Positions 24,501-36,015 of a stretch of DNA of 64,000 bases are shown here, piece by piece; position 1 is the stretch's first letter, and the number at the start of each line of letters is the position of its first letter. Under the pieces are notes generated by a model. That model worked only from the letters and a program-made list of their open reading frames with translations, searched no databases and was not told where the DNA came from. Origin of the DNA: Spirometra erinaceieuropaei. Taxonomy: Eukaryota; Platyhelminthes; Cestoda; Diphyllobothriidea; Diphyllobothriidae. Position numbers and translations under genes: made by a program. The DNA lies in assembly GCA_902702965.1 (NCBI GenBank), contig CACRXP010000177.1, positions 327,207 through 391,206 on the forward strand, written 5' to 3'.

Positions 24501-25933
24501 ATATAACTGACAAATCACGACATTTAAGTTACTCCGGTCATATACTTTATCCTCACCGAAAACTACTTAAGTGCAGTATCAAAAATGAAGAAGAGAAATA
24601 AAATGTCAAGCTTAGTCATGCATTATGACATTCGATCGATGCACCATATAAAAAATGTCTTTAAAAATTGCGTTTGTTTAGTTTTAGTTCGTTTGAAAGT
24701 CTAAACAAAACAGCTTAAATTCTTACAGCTGCTAAGGACAAACTGCCCTCTCAAACTTAATTTACGCTTTCTTCTTCATATCTGCATATTCATTTATGGG
24801 AATTTGCTGCTCAACGACCGTGGTACCTGCCACTCTCATGTCCGTTAGGACCATGCATATGGCAGCATTTTAGCACGGTTATGGAGTGGTTTTTGAAAGT
24901 TCGTCAATAAAATCTGTAGAATAAATTTTAAAATCCCAAACAATCCTTGGGCCGCGGCCTACTAAACCAAAATAAACATAAGCATTTTTAAAATCGACCA
25001 ATTAGTTGATTTAAGAACACAAGTAAAAGAGAACCTAAATATCAACCAAATGCTTGTATGATGCAACAGTTTGAGAGAATGTTATAGATTGTAATTATAC
25101 AAACATATATATTCGGGAAGGCGAACTCTGCAAACATTGAAAGTCATTAAATAATAAAAGACGTATTTTCTTCTAGTGGTTTTTTCTTAGGTGCAACGCT
25201 TAAAACAAAGGGCGTTGGATTAGACAGCCTATGCAACTCGAAATAGAAAGCCTTGCTACCTTCAAAACGTTCTCAAAGACCTTATTTCTTCCCTGAAGGT
25301 CAAAAACATGCACTATACGTAGTTTTGACTATCACTTGGGAAATAAACTGAGAACGCTTCACTTCACAATTGTTGTGGTTATTGCGCTGTTATGTATATT
25401 TATTTAAAGCATATTTCAACCTGTGGCTTGTCAACCAAAACTAGCAAATATTCTCGACTAAGAAGCAAAATGAATCTTTATTTTGAAGTATAATTTGGAG
25501 CATGTTTTACCATCAGATTATGGAAGAATTTTCAAGGCATTCGGATCCTATGAATACATACAAAAAATGTGAATGTTAAAATAATCAACTAGAAAACTAT
25601 TTGAAGCAACATGAAATGCCAATTTTCAAGTGCTTAATCTTCTCTTTTAGACTTCAGTAAATATGAAAGGTAAGTTGAGGTGGAATGCAGAAGAAAACTG
25701 TTTAAAAATGAATGATTGATGTATACTTATCAGTCGCATTTTAGTTACATTTATAGGTAGAACGTTTCTGTTTGAATGAACGCATTTATCAAACATAGGC
25801 CCAGAAGGCACTTAATTGAGCACAGTTAGGCTATCTTCATACAGGGAAAGACTAATATTTTGGTAGATTATTTAAACTAAACTTTAAAAAGTGAATCTTT
25901 CTCTCTTTTAGGTCGCGAGTGATACTTGGCTAG
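21583..25933 (+). CDS. Micro-exon-type secreted peptide gene, copy C (intact)
   Basis: Four exons: 21583-21640, 22124-22147 (24 nt), 25651-25669 (19 nt) and 25912-25933. Every intron is GT-AG and the phases agree, giving 40 residues. Residues 1-24 are a signal peptide: MKKLLKR, a hydrophobic core (LLAISLLMLFAIAF) and a VSA cleavage site. The predicted mature peptide is EDRDFSKYERSRVILG. Copy A gives a closely similar DRDF-x-x-YER-x-R peptide ending at the same place, which supports this splicing. The signal exon plus tiny internal exons match the design of flatworm micro-exon genes. The function is unknown; secretion is inferred. The C-terminal Gly, conserved in all copies, would also suit an amidated peptide. 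The promoter box is TATAAATAG at 21535, with about 20 nt of 5' UTR implied. AATAAA is at 26546. Intron 2 (3.5 kb) holds insertions. Confidence 0.65.
22700..23180 (+). repeat. GC-rich minisatellite in intron 2 of copy C
   Basis: Four diverged units with the motif TTTAATCCAGCGAGTG at about 22741, 22881, 23031 and 23147, so periods of about 115-150 bp. C-rich tracts (a run of C at about 22866), CTTCTTTAC-type pyrimidine stretches and GGCGGGAG-like parts recur. Blocks A and B lack it, except for a possible single-unit remnant near 2855 in A. Confidence 0.6.
24050..24355 (-). mobile_element. SINE-like insertion in intron 2 of copy C
   Basis: Interrupts the block homology. Bounded on both sides by ATACATATATACATATG-type runs. 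Contains GGATCGCGAGTTCGAGGCTC, which resembles a tRNA-type B box, and GAAATGGCCATTCCAGTCTC. Partly similar sequence occurs at 29070-29190 (GAATGGCCATTTCTGAT, GGATCGCGAG). Confidence 0.35.
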
Positions 25934-26545
25934 TAGGGATTGTGCTTTTTAAATGTTGAATTTCATTTTCCCAATTTCGATTCTTTGCTGAAAGAAATAA
26001 AGATGTTTTTATGTATACTCTGTGTAAATGCATCCGTCTTCTATATTCAAAACTCCTTTTCACTTTAAACTCCCAAAGAAAAAAGTTTGCCATTGTGACC
26101 TGCAGTTATAGGGAGATTGCAAATATTTCCTAGAGAATTCAAAACAAAATATTAATTTAAGTTTACGCCTTCTATTACGAAATATCGACAAGCGCAATGT
26201 ATGGTTTATAACGCCTGAAGTTGTTCTAAACGCAAAGTTAGTGGTGATTGGGTAAATCACCAGAAGAAAAATGCGCCTGCCAAAAATTGTCTTTTACGCT
26301 GTACTGCTGTTAAATAATACTGATGAGAAATCACACAGACATATTTTGAGCCATCCGCAAATTTCTCCTTATACCCCTTGCATAAGTGCAAATCCTTCCT
26401 ACCGTTTAGTGAGTAATATTCTAGAATGTCAAGAAAAAGCTTACGAAGACTGTTTTGGCGAAGATGCATCTATTTCCAATAGCGACTGAAATACTCTAAT
26501 TGTAAGCCCCGAGTTTCACCGCAACAGGCAAAACGCTGTCATGTC

Positions 26546-26551
26546 AATAAA
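26546..26551 (+). terminator. Polyadenylation signal candidate, copy C
   Basis: AATAAA about 610 nt after the predicted stop of copy C, at the position homologous to the AATAAA of block A. Confidence 0.35.
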
Positions 26552-27144
26552 AAAGTACTTGGCAGGTTAAGGACGAGCGTCGTTTTCTGGGCAGTGAAAT
26601 TGTTTCCAAATAGCCATTAAAATTCAGCGGTTGAACAGTCGGAACACATTATCGATTTAAAGATAGCATAGTGGTCTAGCTAAGGTGATTTTCTATCCCA
26701 GTGAAAACGCAGCTACATAAGTTAGCCCTTATGAAGATCGATGTGGGAAGGAGTGTCCAAATTGTTTAGCAAAATCTTGACAGTATGACCTTATTTTTTT
26801 CTGCTTTTTCCCTAAAAGTGCTGCATGACAACCAGTGACAGATATCTTCGGTTTTAAAAAGATATTTATTTTGCCTTATTTAAGGGCAATTGCTGTCAAA
26901 ATGATACAGTACGCCATATTTTCACGGGATAACCGTTTTAGGAGTGGAGCAAAATAGTGCAGATTTTGATGCAAGAATACCTAAAACTACTCAAGCCTGG
27001 AAATATCTCCTCAACAGTAGAAATGGCACAAATGGCGATTATTGGGCAGCGTTATACAAGGGTAAATGATTTTCTGTGAGCAGTTTATTGTTAATTTTTT
27101 GAGCATAAATTATAAGCGCCATGAGCTTTAAATTTCGCATTTAT

Positions 27145-27152
27145 TATAAATA
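27145..27152 (+). promoter_or_regulatory. Second conserved TATA-like motif in block C
   Basis: TATAAATA at the position homologous to 5593 of block A, about 1.2 kb after the last exon of the peptide gene. An ATG follows at about the same distance as in A and B, but the frames are short and not conserved. Confidence 0.25.
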
Positions 27153-27884
27153 CCACGAGAGAGATCATAACTAATCTCCCATCCAGTAAGAACATTAACT
27201 ATATCGATGACCATTTGCTTAAGACTTCAAGACCGCTGGTCCCTCTTGAAACGCAAAGTGCCGCTCCACCTTTATGAATTTGCGATGTGAAAATGGCATG
27301 AAGCACATAAAAATGTTACATTGAAATTTCCAGTATTTACATTTTCAAAACAATAAACGTGATATTCACATGGGCATTGATATTCCATTCTTAAGGATTA
27401 GGAAATGCCGTGGTAGAATGCCGAATAAAATAATTAAAGGTCTTTTGGCGTGATCCTTGCTATTGCTTATGACCCAGACACTGTCATAAATCATCCCCAG
27501 AGTTTAAAGATTTGCTTAAGGCTTGCGGGAATCCACAAGTTAGAGAACTGTTTGGCTAAGTAGATCCGACTGTATTGTTTGCATTTGAAATAGCTTTATG
27601 AGAAAATCGACTTTGGCAGAGGACAATGACATTTTTGCCACTACATCTGAATGGCAGACTGATAGACACATAAGAAGGATTATTGTAATCTTTGGATAAA
27701 CCAAACACGGTTATGAGTGAGAGACAAATAATTAACTCGGAACTCATGCATTGGTAGGATACAGCGTTGGAAGTTTCAAGTTGCAAAGAACCTGATATAG
27801 AACATATTTCAGTGGAACCTAGTAGTTTTAGAGCTCGCATTTTGAGTTGCCTACACTAGGCTACGATGCGGTCGTCAACTATAT

Positions 27885-28610
27885 TGTGTGGTCAGTTTCG
27901 TGGAATATTAAATGGGATTCCGAAATAAGTTTTCGATTGGAGAAAACGCCACTCAGGTGGAGTTATAATATTGACTATAGTGAAGCACAATCCCAAGGTA
28001 TTTCCATCGGGCCTGAGAGTTGGTTTTGAATGATTTGTTCGTCGCTTGGATCACATTCTGTAAAAAATGCACAAAAATGTGTTTTTTCATAGATTTGCAG
28101 TATGTTTATAAATGTCAACATAAATTTTTAAAAAATGCGCAAAAGCCTCTTCTCTCATCCTCATTTTGTAAAGGCACGCGCCATTTCTCTACTTGTTTGC
28201 TGCACAAAAGCGTAATTTTCGGTTTTAAAAGGCTTGTTCGGTTGCCGATTGAGTTCGAACCCAAATTTTTATTTCCTTGCGTTTAGACCTTTCGAACTTA
28301 GAGCTGTATTGTTTCTACATAAGGGAAATCCCTTGATACCTCGTGTTATGATGAATATATCATAAGGAGCTCAGAAAATTCTGCAATGGATGTGAACCAC
28401 GTTGCACACTTCATCAGAAGAATTAATAAGCACACCTAGACGATGCGAAATTGCATGGCTGTTTAACGATCCCAAAAGTTCTCACAATCGTAAGATTTTT
28501 AAAACCGGAAGATACATTCATTTCCGAAAAAAAGTTTAAAGTAAAAGTGGGTTTTCACGAATGTAATGCTGAAATGAGGTAGGTGAAACCGAAGACTGGT
28601 AAAAAGTCGG
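27885..28610. mobile_element. Palindromic MITE family, old truncated copy
   Basis: Strongly diverged from the family but collinear: 27890-27950 matches the left terminal region (ATTCCGAAATAAGTTTTCG), 28220-28290 the arm centre and 28480-28570 the start of the right arm, after which it is cut off. It lies right of the break that truncates block C. Confidence 0.5.
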
Positions 28611-28649
28611 TATTTTACTTGGTTACATTTTTGCTACTCCCTCCTTTGA

Positions 28650-28860
28650 CCCCCAGCCGTGATCGCGACAGTTGTTAAGTGCAGTAGGCATGCGGTCCCA
28701 CGTCAGCTATGTACTATAAATTTTACAGTCTTAATGCCTCTACTACCTTTATCTGCAACCAACTCTGATGATGGGCTTGCGTAAAAATCCGAATAATCAG
28801 GCTAATAAACTTCCTGTTCAAATGATGGCATCCTTTTCTTCTGAGATCCCAATTTCTCAG
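28650..28860 (-). repeat. Dispersed repeat, family of 6985-7220
   Basis: Contains the complement-orientation pieces GGTCCCACGTCAGCTATGTA, ATCTGCAACCAACTCTGATG and GCTAATAAACTTCCTGTTC, in the order seen in the other copies. Confidence 0.5.
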
Positions 28861-28869
28861 TGACTGGTC

Positions 28870-29680
28870 GTGATCATTACATTTACACGTGGTCTGTCCT
28901 AAGCGTAGGCTTTATTCTGTAACCCCAGAACCGGAGGTTTCAAAAGTCAAGCAAGGATCTTCGAGGCACGCCACTAGTGTGCTTAGTGCATATTCATACA
29001 CTTTTTAGCCAACGAATAAAATATCAACGCTGTTGTGTAAAATTAACACCGGTAGTGTTCTAGACAGGTCATAGAAGGGGAAGACAGAATGGCCATTTCT
29101 GATTGCAATCTGCCATGCTTCCAACTTAGAGGACTTCGAAATTGAAACCGAATTCAAATAGTTAAAATTAGAACCGGCGGATCGCGAGTGTGTTGGTCAG
29201 TAATATGACAGTTTTCAAATTTTCGGTCAGTGACTGATTACCGATAAGCGACTGTCCGTAGGAGCTATGGACAAGGGATCTAGGGGAAAACGCGAAAGAC
29301 GCATTACTTCCTGTATGCAAGTTACGCCACTGAATGCCGCCGTTCCTACCTGACCAGCCTTCGGACTGCTGCAGCCTGTGACGCATCAAACGAAACCTAC
29401 TATCCGCCATCGTACATTTGTGGGTTTAAATTACTCAGTTGATTGCAAAGACTGAAAGTAATTTCAAACTCCTAATTAAAAATTTCCAGTTCACGTGAAA
29501 ACGCCTTCTATTGGAAACAGACTGCAAGCAAACATGTTAGATGGAACTCTATACTACTAAGGCCGGTATGTACTGCACTAGACGGCTGCATAGAAAAGTA
29601 AATCGATCGATTTTCAATCGCTCACTGTCCCAGCCGATCGCGAAAGTGACTTTCGTTCCGATAGTTCAGCTTCTGAACGA
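28870..29680. other. No recognised gene
   Basis: Contains fragments resembling the SINE-like repeat (29070-29190). No exon with matching splice sites and an open phase was found. Confidence 0.45.
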
Positions 29681-29689
29681 CTGTCATCG

Positions 29690-29698
29690 TATAAATAG
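29690..29698 (+). promoter_or_regulatory. TATAAATAG motif upstream of the four-exon gene
   Basis: This is the same nonamer as in the MEG promoters, about 660 nt before the ATG at 30356. It could serve that gene with a long 5' UTR. The nearest ATG downstream (29753) opens only a 12-codon frame. The assignment is uncertain. Confidence 0.25.
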
Positions 29699-30355
29699 AT
29701 AAAAGCACAACCGTAGATTTGTCGACTTAGTTTATCAGAGCATTAATTGGCAATGTACGGTAATGTCAAGGCTTGGGTCCCATTTTTTTAACCGTTAACT
29801 TTGGCTCATCACATAACATTTTTACTTTTTTGGGCCCCTACCAAAGAACCTTTGATATAATTAAAGTTCTAATGTAAACTACAAATGACTTTTTAACTCC
29901 TATTAACAACCTTAATGATATTCAGCTGACAAATTTCTTCGAGAAATTCGTCCTTTTAAGAATCATCAAACGGTTTCCAAAATGCACGCAATCTCTCAAT
30001 TCGCGCCTGTTACGTGTACGACCTCCTTGTAGATACTTTTTCATCAGTTTTTTGATTCTTACTTAGTCAATTTGGTTGCCGGTTCACCCTTGATTGATGA
30101 CCCTAAGTTTGGAAAGTGCCACATGTGTGGAGGTTGTGTTTTATTGCGCAGAGCGGGTTCAGCGTTGCTTCTTCCCTCACATAAAACTATTGAGTCAATT
30201 TAATTTTTTTCGAAATCGGAAACTGACTGAAAGGTCACAGATCACTGTCCTAAAAGTGCAAATTTGGTCCGACCCTGAAAATGTTCTGTTGATGATCGAG
30301 TCCTCGATTGGTGTTCGTCAAGGTCACTTAACAAACCTTTTTGAGGTCTGACCGG

Positions 30356-33300
30356 ATGGCAAACCTCCGTTCGGCTAACATCGGCCAGACAGGACGTGGC
30401 GGTCCGATTCGCATGATGACTGCCAGACACAGCGCTGATAGCTTCTACTTGTACGGTCTTCTCTACCTTGGACTATGCACAAGTTGGTAAGAACCTGTGT
30501 TTTTAGCATGTCCTATTTACGGTTCAATTTGCCTTAGACGCAATGGGACCAAATTTTCAAACATTAAATGTTTTGATTTAATTCCTGGTCGAACAACGAA
30601 TATAGTAACCTCGAAAATGTGAAGGCGTTGCTTTTTGACATGAATATGCATTCAGTCATATTTATATGTTTAGCACACATATTAAAATTTATGGGTAGGT
30701 AAATCACTAGGCAAGGCTTGCCCGGTAGGGAAAAAGGATTAGTGATTTTGTTGAGGAAGAGTGTCCTAGGCTTACTTGAATCAACGTCATGCGAAGTCTC
30801 TAGGGTGGGACCAATTTTATAACATTTTGGTATTCCACAAAGAAGCGTTTCATCGATCGCAATCAACAGTGCTTGGTGCGCAGCATGTTTTGCTTATATA
30901 AAACAGATTTGACGGGAACACACCCGAATTTTCAGTGAAGAAGAGTTTTTATCAGAATCTTATGAAATTGCATTCCTTCTGCTTTAATTGATCTCTAGAA
31001 CCCCACCCTGTAAGTCGCTGGAGATGATGTTCGTTCTAAAACATATTTACATCATGAATTATATGTTAGTGTCCGAAAAAAGGACGACTAAGCAGGAAAC
31101 TTGGCGTCGCCAACATTTGGTTTTCCCAGAGTAAGGGAAATTTTTTTCTGCGTAAAACCGTATGTGCGAGCATCTATATCTTTGCTGCTCTGTATCGACA
31201 CCAGCCGTTCAAAAGATGCCCAATCAGGAAAAACTAAAATGCCACTTTGATTGATGGAGCAAGTGGTTCAGTATTCATTTTGACAGAACATCGGGATAGT
31301 GACGCCCCGAAAACGAGCTAACTTCTGGTATGAGGGCATATTTCGGCGTCCTTGTCGTTGTTCTAACACCACATGTAACCCAAATCCTAGAAACAACCAC
31401 AACCCTAACCTTCACCTTCACCTGCACTCAATCTGCCTGACATTTAGCGCTTGGTCGCCTCTATTTCGGTGGAGTCCAATTCTCGTGTCCTGTAGAACTA
31501 AATGCCAAACTACCCGTCTCTTCGGGAAATCGTTTTTACTTCGTGCGGCGATCTGCCACTGGGTGCCTGTCGACTGCACGACTGCATGTATTTACTTGCT
31601 TCCATCGACCAAGGTCTCACCTGAGCAGTTTGTTATGGTTGTATTGTCATTGTGGAACTTCGTAACAACTGTTGTACTTGTTTGTAAAGCACGCTTCCTC
31701 TTTTCAAACCTACTGTTATTGCAAACATCTAAAAGAAACGTCAATTAATTCAGTGATTAAGAGTGACGATATATTTCCTTCGCATAGTTTCGTTATTTTA
31801 CGTCAGCGGTTTAGAACTAACAGAAAATACAATTTCTTGAGTTAAGTATTATGCTTGAAATTCTCCTAATCATTGGCTAAAATTGAGGTTGTCATTGAGG
31901 AACAAGTGACAGCAAATTATGTAGGACCATTTAGGAAAATTCTTTGCGGGCCTTAGCCTCGCAACAGCGGAATGACTTCGAAGTACTCAAAAGTAAAGCT
32001 AGTGGCTTATCGGATTTGAAACCCCACTTTACTGATATGTGCTGGAAGTGGGTTACGTGTGGACAACTTGATCAGTGCAGCTGTTCTAACCGCAAATAGG
32101 TCGACATCACCTTTTAAGTGTGAGGCCAAAATCACGCAAACTGCGGAACACATAGACACATTTTTTGCTAAAGAAATTTCGTTCATCCCAAGACACTAGA
32201 CATAATATCGTCCAAAATGAGATAACCTGTTTACTGTTCCTTTTTAATTTTAATATTTTTTGCCATTCAGCTGGGGCGCAACAATCTGTTCCTCAAACGT
32301 CAGAATCTTATCAGTTGAAGAGGGACCATTTAACCTAACTACCATCGTTCCTGGTGACTTTTACGTAAGTATTTTCCCGTCCATACCTGTCTTCCTTTTT
32401 ATTTTGTGGTTCATTGCGAATTTTTGGCCTGGTTTGACCTGCTGTTTTTTGTTGATGTGTCTGGCCTTTATACCCTTCAGCTGCATCTTTATTTCTTCTT
32501 AAATGCCTGTCATTCATTATCAGTAGGCGTTTTGTCCGGATTTACGTTTACATCGCTTGAATATTAGTTTTCGCCGGCGCCAGAGAGACTTCTATCCCAG
32601 TTAGGAGTACCAATCGTTCAGCAATCTGACGTCTCTGGTAGGTATATAGATTACCCAGCATCGGACACTGAAGAATCTTCTGCATCTCCTAGGGGTCTCG
32701 CAGACCGCAATGTCTGCCACATAGGTCACGACTGATGCTGCCGCTGACGAAGTGCCCTTGTCCGGAAGGTGAGCCGGGCGTCTCGTGCGTCCTGATGGGT
32801 AGCAGTGACGAGAAGTCGGTCAGTGTCAGACGCCTTATCTGACATCAGCGAAGCATTTATGGCTAAGATGCACGTAGTCGACCAGCTGCTGTACGCGTCG
32901 GATGCTTGAGCTTTCCCCCCCTTCACAGTAGTGAGCGTTGTAGCTGTCACAAAATACGCTTGCCGTTCCAGCCAACTAGTCCAGATTCATCGAGCTCAAG
33001 CCCATGTTACACGTATGTGTTGTGACTTACTAGTACAGGTTCATCCTCTGCATATTCTGTTTGTGATAGGGGATTAGCGTTTTGCCGTTGCTGGCAAACT
33101 TCGTTAGTGCAGTTACAATATCTGGTAATATGCTGAATTCTACTTCATACCTTATTTGCACGCCTAATGCAAGGCGTGCGAGTGAATTTCTTTCAACGTG
33201 GAGTGAGATGCTTTTTATATGAGTTTTGCCGTGCCACTTATCCACCTAACTAATTTTGTCGGCTCCTCCACTTGGTTCCACATAAACAGTATGCCTGAGT

Positions 33301-35604
33301 TGACCACAATTCTGAGATACTCCCAATAGCAGTCGCTTAATAAACAAACATGTGCTGGCACAACGCGCTGTTTTTGTATCTCAGACACGTTTCCTAAATT
33401 ATGGGTGGCCTTAGGTAACATTCGTTCTCCCGTGGGTCAAATAGAAGAAAGACAAAGCTACACAGTGTATGACCAACCTCATCAACTATCAGTCGAACTT
33501 CTGAAATGGGTTTTCGCACAGAAAGGACTAGATAAAGAGGGCTGTGATGTTGATTACCACGCAACATAATCCCAGGATATTGAAATTACGTCAGAATGCA
33601 AGCTTTTGAATAAACATATTTTAGGAGACCTGTAGAAATAAAACCCGGCAAAATAGGCTACTTATATAGCACAAACGTTTTACTGCTTTCTGACGTCGAT
33701 ATAAATATATTTTATAGAAAAATATGCGAAAATATCCTTTCTTGTACTCCTTTGGTATAAATTTGCGTATGTCTCAAATTTTTATCTTTGAAGGAAGTGT
33801 AGCCTCAGATTTTTAAGATTTTTTGCAATTTTAGAATAATTGTGAAGTCGTCCTGCATATCAATACTTGCGCTTAGGGTTTCGAGACAACATGCTGCATG
33901 CATTCCGTGTAATAAAAATCACCCGTCTCTTTATGCAGTTAGAAAACTTCACACTGCTCCCATAACGTTTTGCAGTGGATGTGGGCCATTTTGTCAATTG
34001 GATACGCAGCATTGGTAAACGAACAGAGACGCGGAGAAATGAGCGGGCACTTCACGATCTTAAAAAGTCAAATAGCTGTAAGCATTTTACAAACCAAAAT
34101 CTGCTCATTTGTTAAATCTAAAATCTGAGGGAAAAGACTTAATTTGTTACCAAATAAGTGCAAGAAACAATATTTGGATGAATATCCTCCCTAAAATGTT
34201 TTTAGTCTGTATGGATATTGAAAACAAATAAGGAAAATGCATACTATTTAGGCAGTCATTTATCGTTAAAATTTTCTTGTAGGTGGCTAGAAAGAAGCCT
34301 ATAAAATAGCTGGCATCCTGTGGTAATGAAAATATGCTGCTTGATGAGCAAAATTGCAACAACACCGACGTAGCCCTTTAAAAATCATAAAAAAACTCCC
34401 TAATTTTAGTTGACTTCTCATGAGACATGCAAGCTACCGTATATTTCGCAGCTGCAAGTATACCGAAACCATAGAGGGGTTATTGAAACAAGCGGAGGAG
34501 AGTGTATTGTCTGGACACACTATGCTCAAACAGGTTCATACCGTATGAATTTGTGAAAATTACCTTCAAGTCAACTGAGTGCACCTCGGCTTAAAACCTC
34601 TTTAATGAACGCTTTGGCTTGCGTTTTCTTAATTTATAGGATATAACGTAAGATGCAGCGCGTATTCTCCAATTTTGGTATTTTCACTAAAACCTTTGTG
34701 ACGGTGGCAGTATTTTATCGACGCTGGTCATGACGTCAACTCAAGAAGGATTAGGAATTTTTAAAAGCCAAACTCAAGCTGCGTTAAGCTGCACAAGATT
34801 GCACCTTGCAATTAGATATATGACAACACTGGTTCATCTATGAGCCAGAATATAAAAAGTGGATGTTAATCGGGCTTTTTAGTATGTCTACCATTTTAAA
34901 CTGGGCTTCAATGAACAGTAGTCATAGATTTTAGTATTAATCTTTGCTTGTTGTTTAGTGTTTAATGACTGCGTCTTTTGTAGACGGGCGCCATTGGAAC
35001 ATACATGTTTCAAGCTCACAAACAAGAAAATAAGCGCTGCAGTCTGCAGAGTAAGCTGTTTGCTTGCAGTTTTGAGATAGGTAAGTCCAGGATTCATTTT
35101 CATGCCAGCGAACACCATTAAACGTTAATCAAAAGCATTATCATCTGTAGTTATTAAACCCATTTGCTTACTGCCTCTGACCTTAAAACGTCGCCATGGA
35201 ATATTCTCAAGGTTATTTTCCCGAAAATTAATGTAACCCATGCAACTTAAGGAATGCGTCAATCTTATAAAGCTACAGTAGGTTCGCAAATATATACCAG
35301 AAAACAAAATGTTTGCGCTTTGTTGGTTCCGGTTATCATATACTCTTTCTCACGTCTGGACCACCTATACACTTAATGATTGTAATGCCTGTTTTTAGTG
35401 AACGAAACCGGCTATGCCATGCTGGCTATACCAGACATGACAGGTGTCGACTACATATCCCTCGTCTCAAGGACTGGTATTGGAGACATCCCCGTTACTC
35501 TTCACCGAACAGTAGCAACCACCAGCCGACCTAAAAAGCGTAGGTCATTAACTACTTCATCAGAAGTAGACATAAGATTATTTGAAAAATGTGCGAAAAA
35601 TTAG
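30356..35604 (+). CDS. Four-exon gene, unrecognised protein with N-terminal hydrophobic segment
   Basis: Exons 30356-30486, 32271-32364, 34984-35050 and 35399-35604. Donors are GTAAGA, GTAAGT and GTAAGC. Acceptors follow pyrimidine-rich tracts (one reads TTTTTTGCCATTCAG). Exon ends fall in phases 2, 0 and 1, and each next exon fits. Exon 2 is open only in the frame used, and exon 3 (67 nt) supplies exactly the shift exon 4 needs. An in-frame TAA lies upstream of the ATG at 30356. Starting there gives 165 residues; starting at 30413 gives 146. Order in the protein: polar N-terminus, hydrophobic stretch FYLYGLLYLGLCTSCW, then ICSSNVRILSVEEGPFNLTT with a possible N-glycosylation site, a middle part AIGTYMFQAHKQENKRC, then IPDMTGVDYISLVSRTG and a basic PKKRR tail region. 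It is probably secreted or membrane-anchored. I do not recognise the family. Introns contain old transposon copies. Confidence 0.7.
33485..34438. mobile_element. Palindromic MITE family, old copy
   Basis: The right arm (34085-34438) is clearest, ending TTGACTTCTCATGAGACATG before a TA. The left arm (33485-33620) is recognisable by AAATGGGTTTTCG and the spacing. It lies in intron 2 of the four-exon gene. Confidence 0.55.
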
Positions 35605-35739
35605 CTTTTTCCCTTATCGAAATGTTGATTTTTAGTCATCCAGTCTCGGTGGTCGAATTTTTGTCCTCTCTCGCTTGCGTTTACTAACAACCGGGTTTTC
35701 AGCTCTACGCTTCTCATTGATATTGATTTATTGACTAGA

Positions 35740-36015
35740 CTCTGCGAGGATTCGACCGTCGGTCTCGACGAGACCCACGCTGTGCTCCACAGCAGGGCGA
35801 GAGCAGGGATTCTGACTTGTGTGTGTGAATTAGTTCAACGTCGTGGTAGGCTTGCTCTGACTACCAAACGTCCTCCTCCTCACCTGGACCCGGTGTCAGG
35901 TCATAGTCCAGAAGACCGGGGCTCATGGAGAGCTCAGGTGGCTGGCGCGGCCAGATCTGTACCTAGGCGTACCACTACATCCTGGTCCACAGTATATACT
36001 GGATAGGATTGTGGA
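35740..36015 (+). repeat. GC-rich dispersed repeat, copy 2
   Basis: Right end AGGCGTACCACTACATCCTG, then GTCCACAGTATATACTGGATAGGA, matching copy 1. It begins about 135 bp after the stop of the four-exon gene. A third, weaker relative may be at 54530-54725. Confidence 0.5.

Larger units (their letters stand above)
21100..27615 (+). repeat. Tandem block C, truncated on its right side
   Basis: This is the third copy of the block and carries the best-preserved secreted-peptide gene. Intron 2 is enlarged by a GC-rich minisatellite (22700-23180) and by SINE-like and other repeat insertions (24050-24550). Similarity to block A stops near 27615, which corresponds to about 6085-6105 of A. The missing right part appears at 62997 onward, so the block looks split rather than ended. 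Confidence 0.8.

Noticed and set aside
26271..26489. 72-codon ORF in block C beginning MRLPKIVFYAVLLL, which looks like a signal peptide
   Set aside because: The homologous parts of blocks A and B have no equivalent frame or start codon, and it falls in the presumed 3' UTR. Probably chance.
31299..31748. 149-codon plus-strand ORF, one of the longer ones in the window
   Set aside because: It lies in intron 1 of the four-exon gene, and its middle is low-complexity CCTAACC/CTTCAC-type sequence (NPNLHLHLHS). No domain and no conserved start context.
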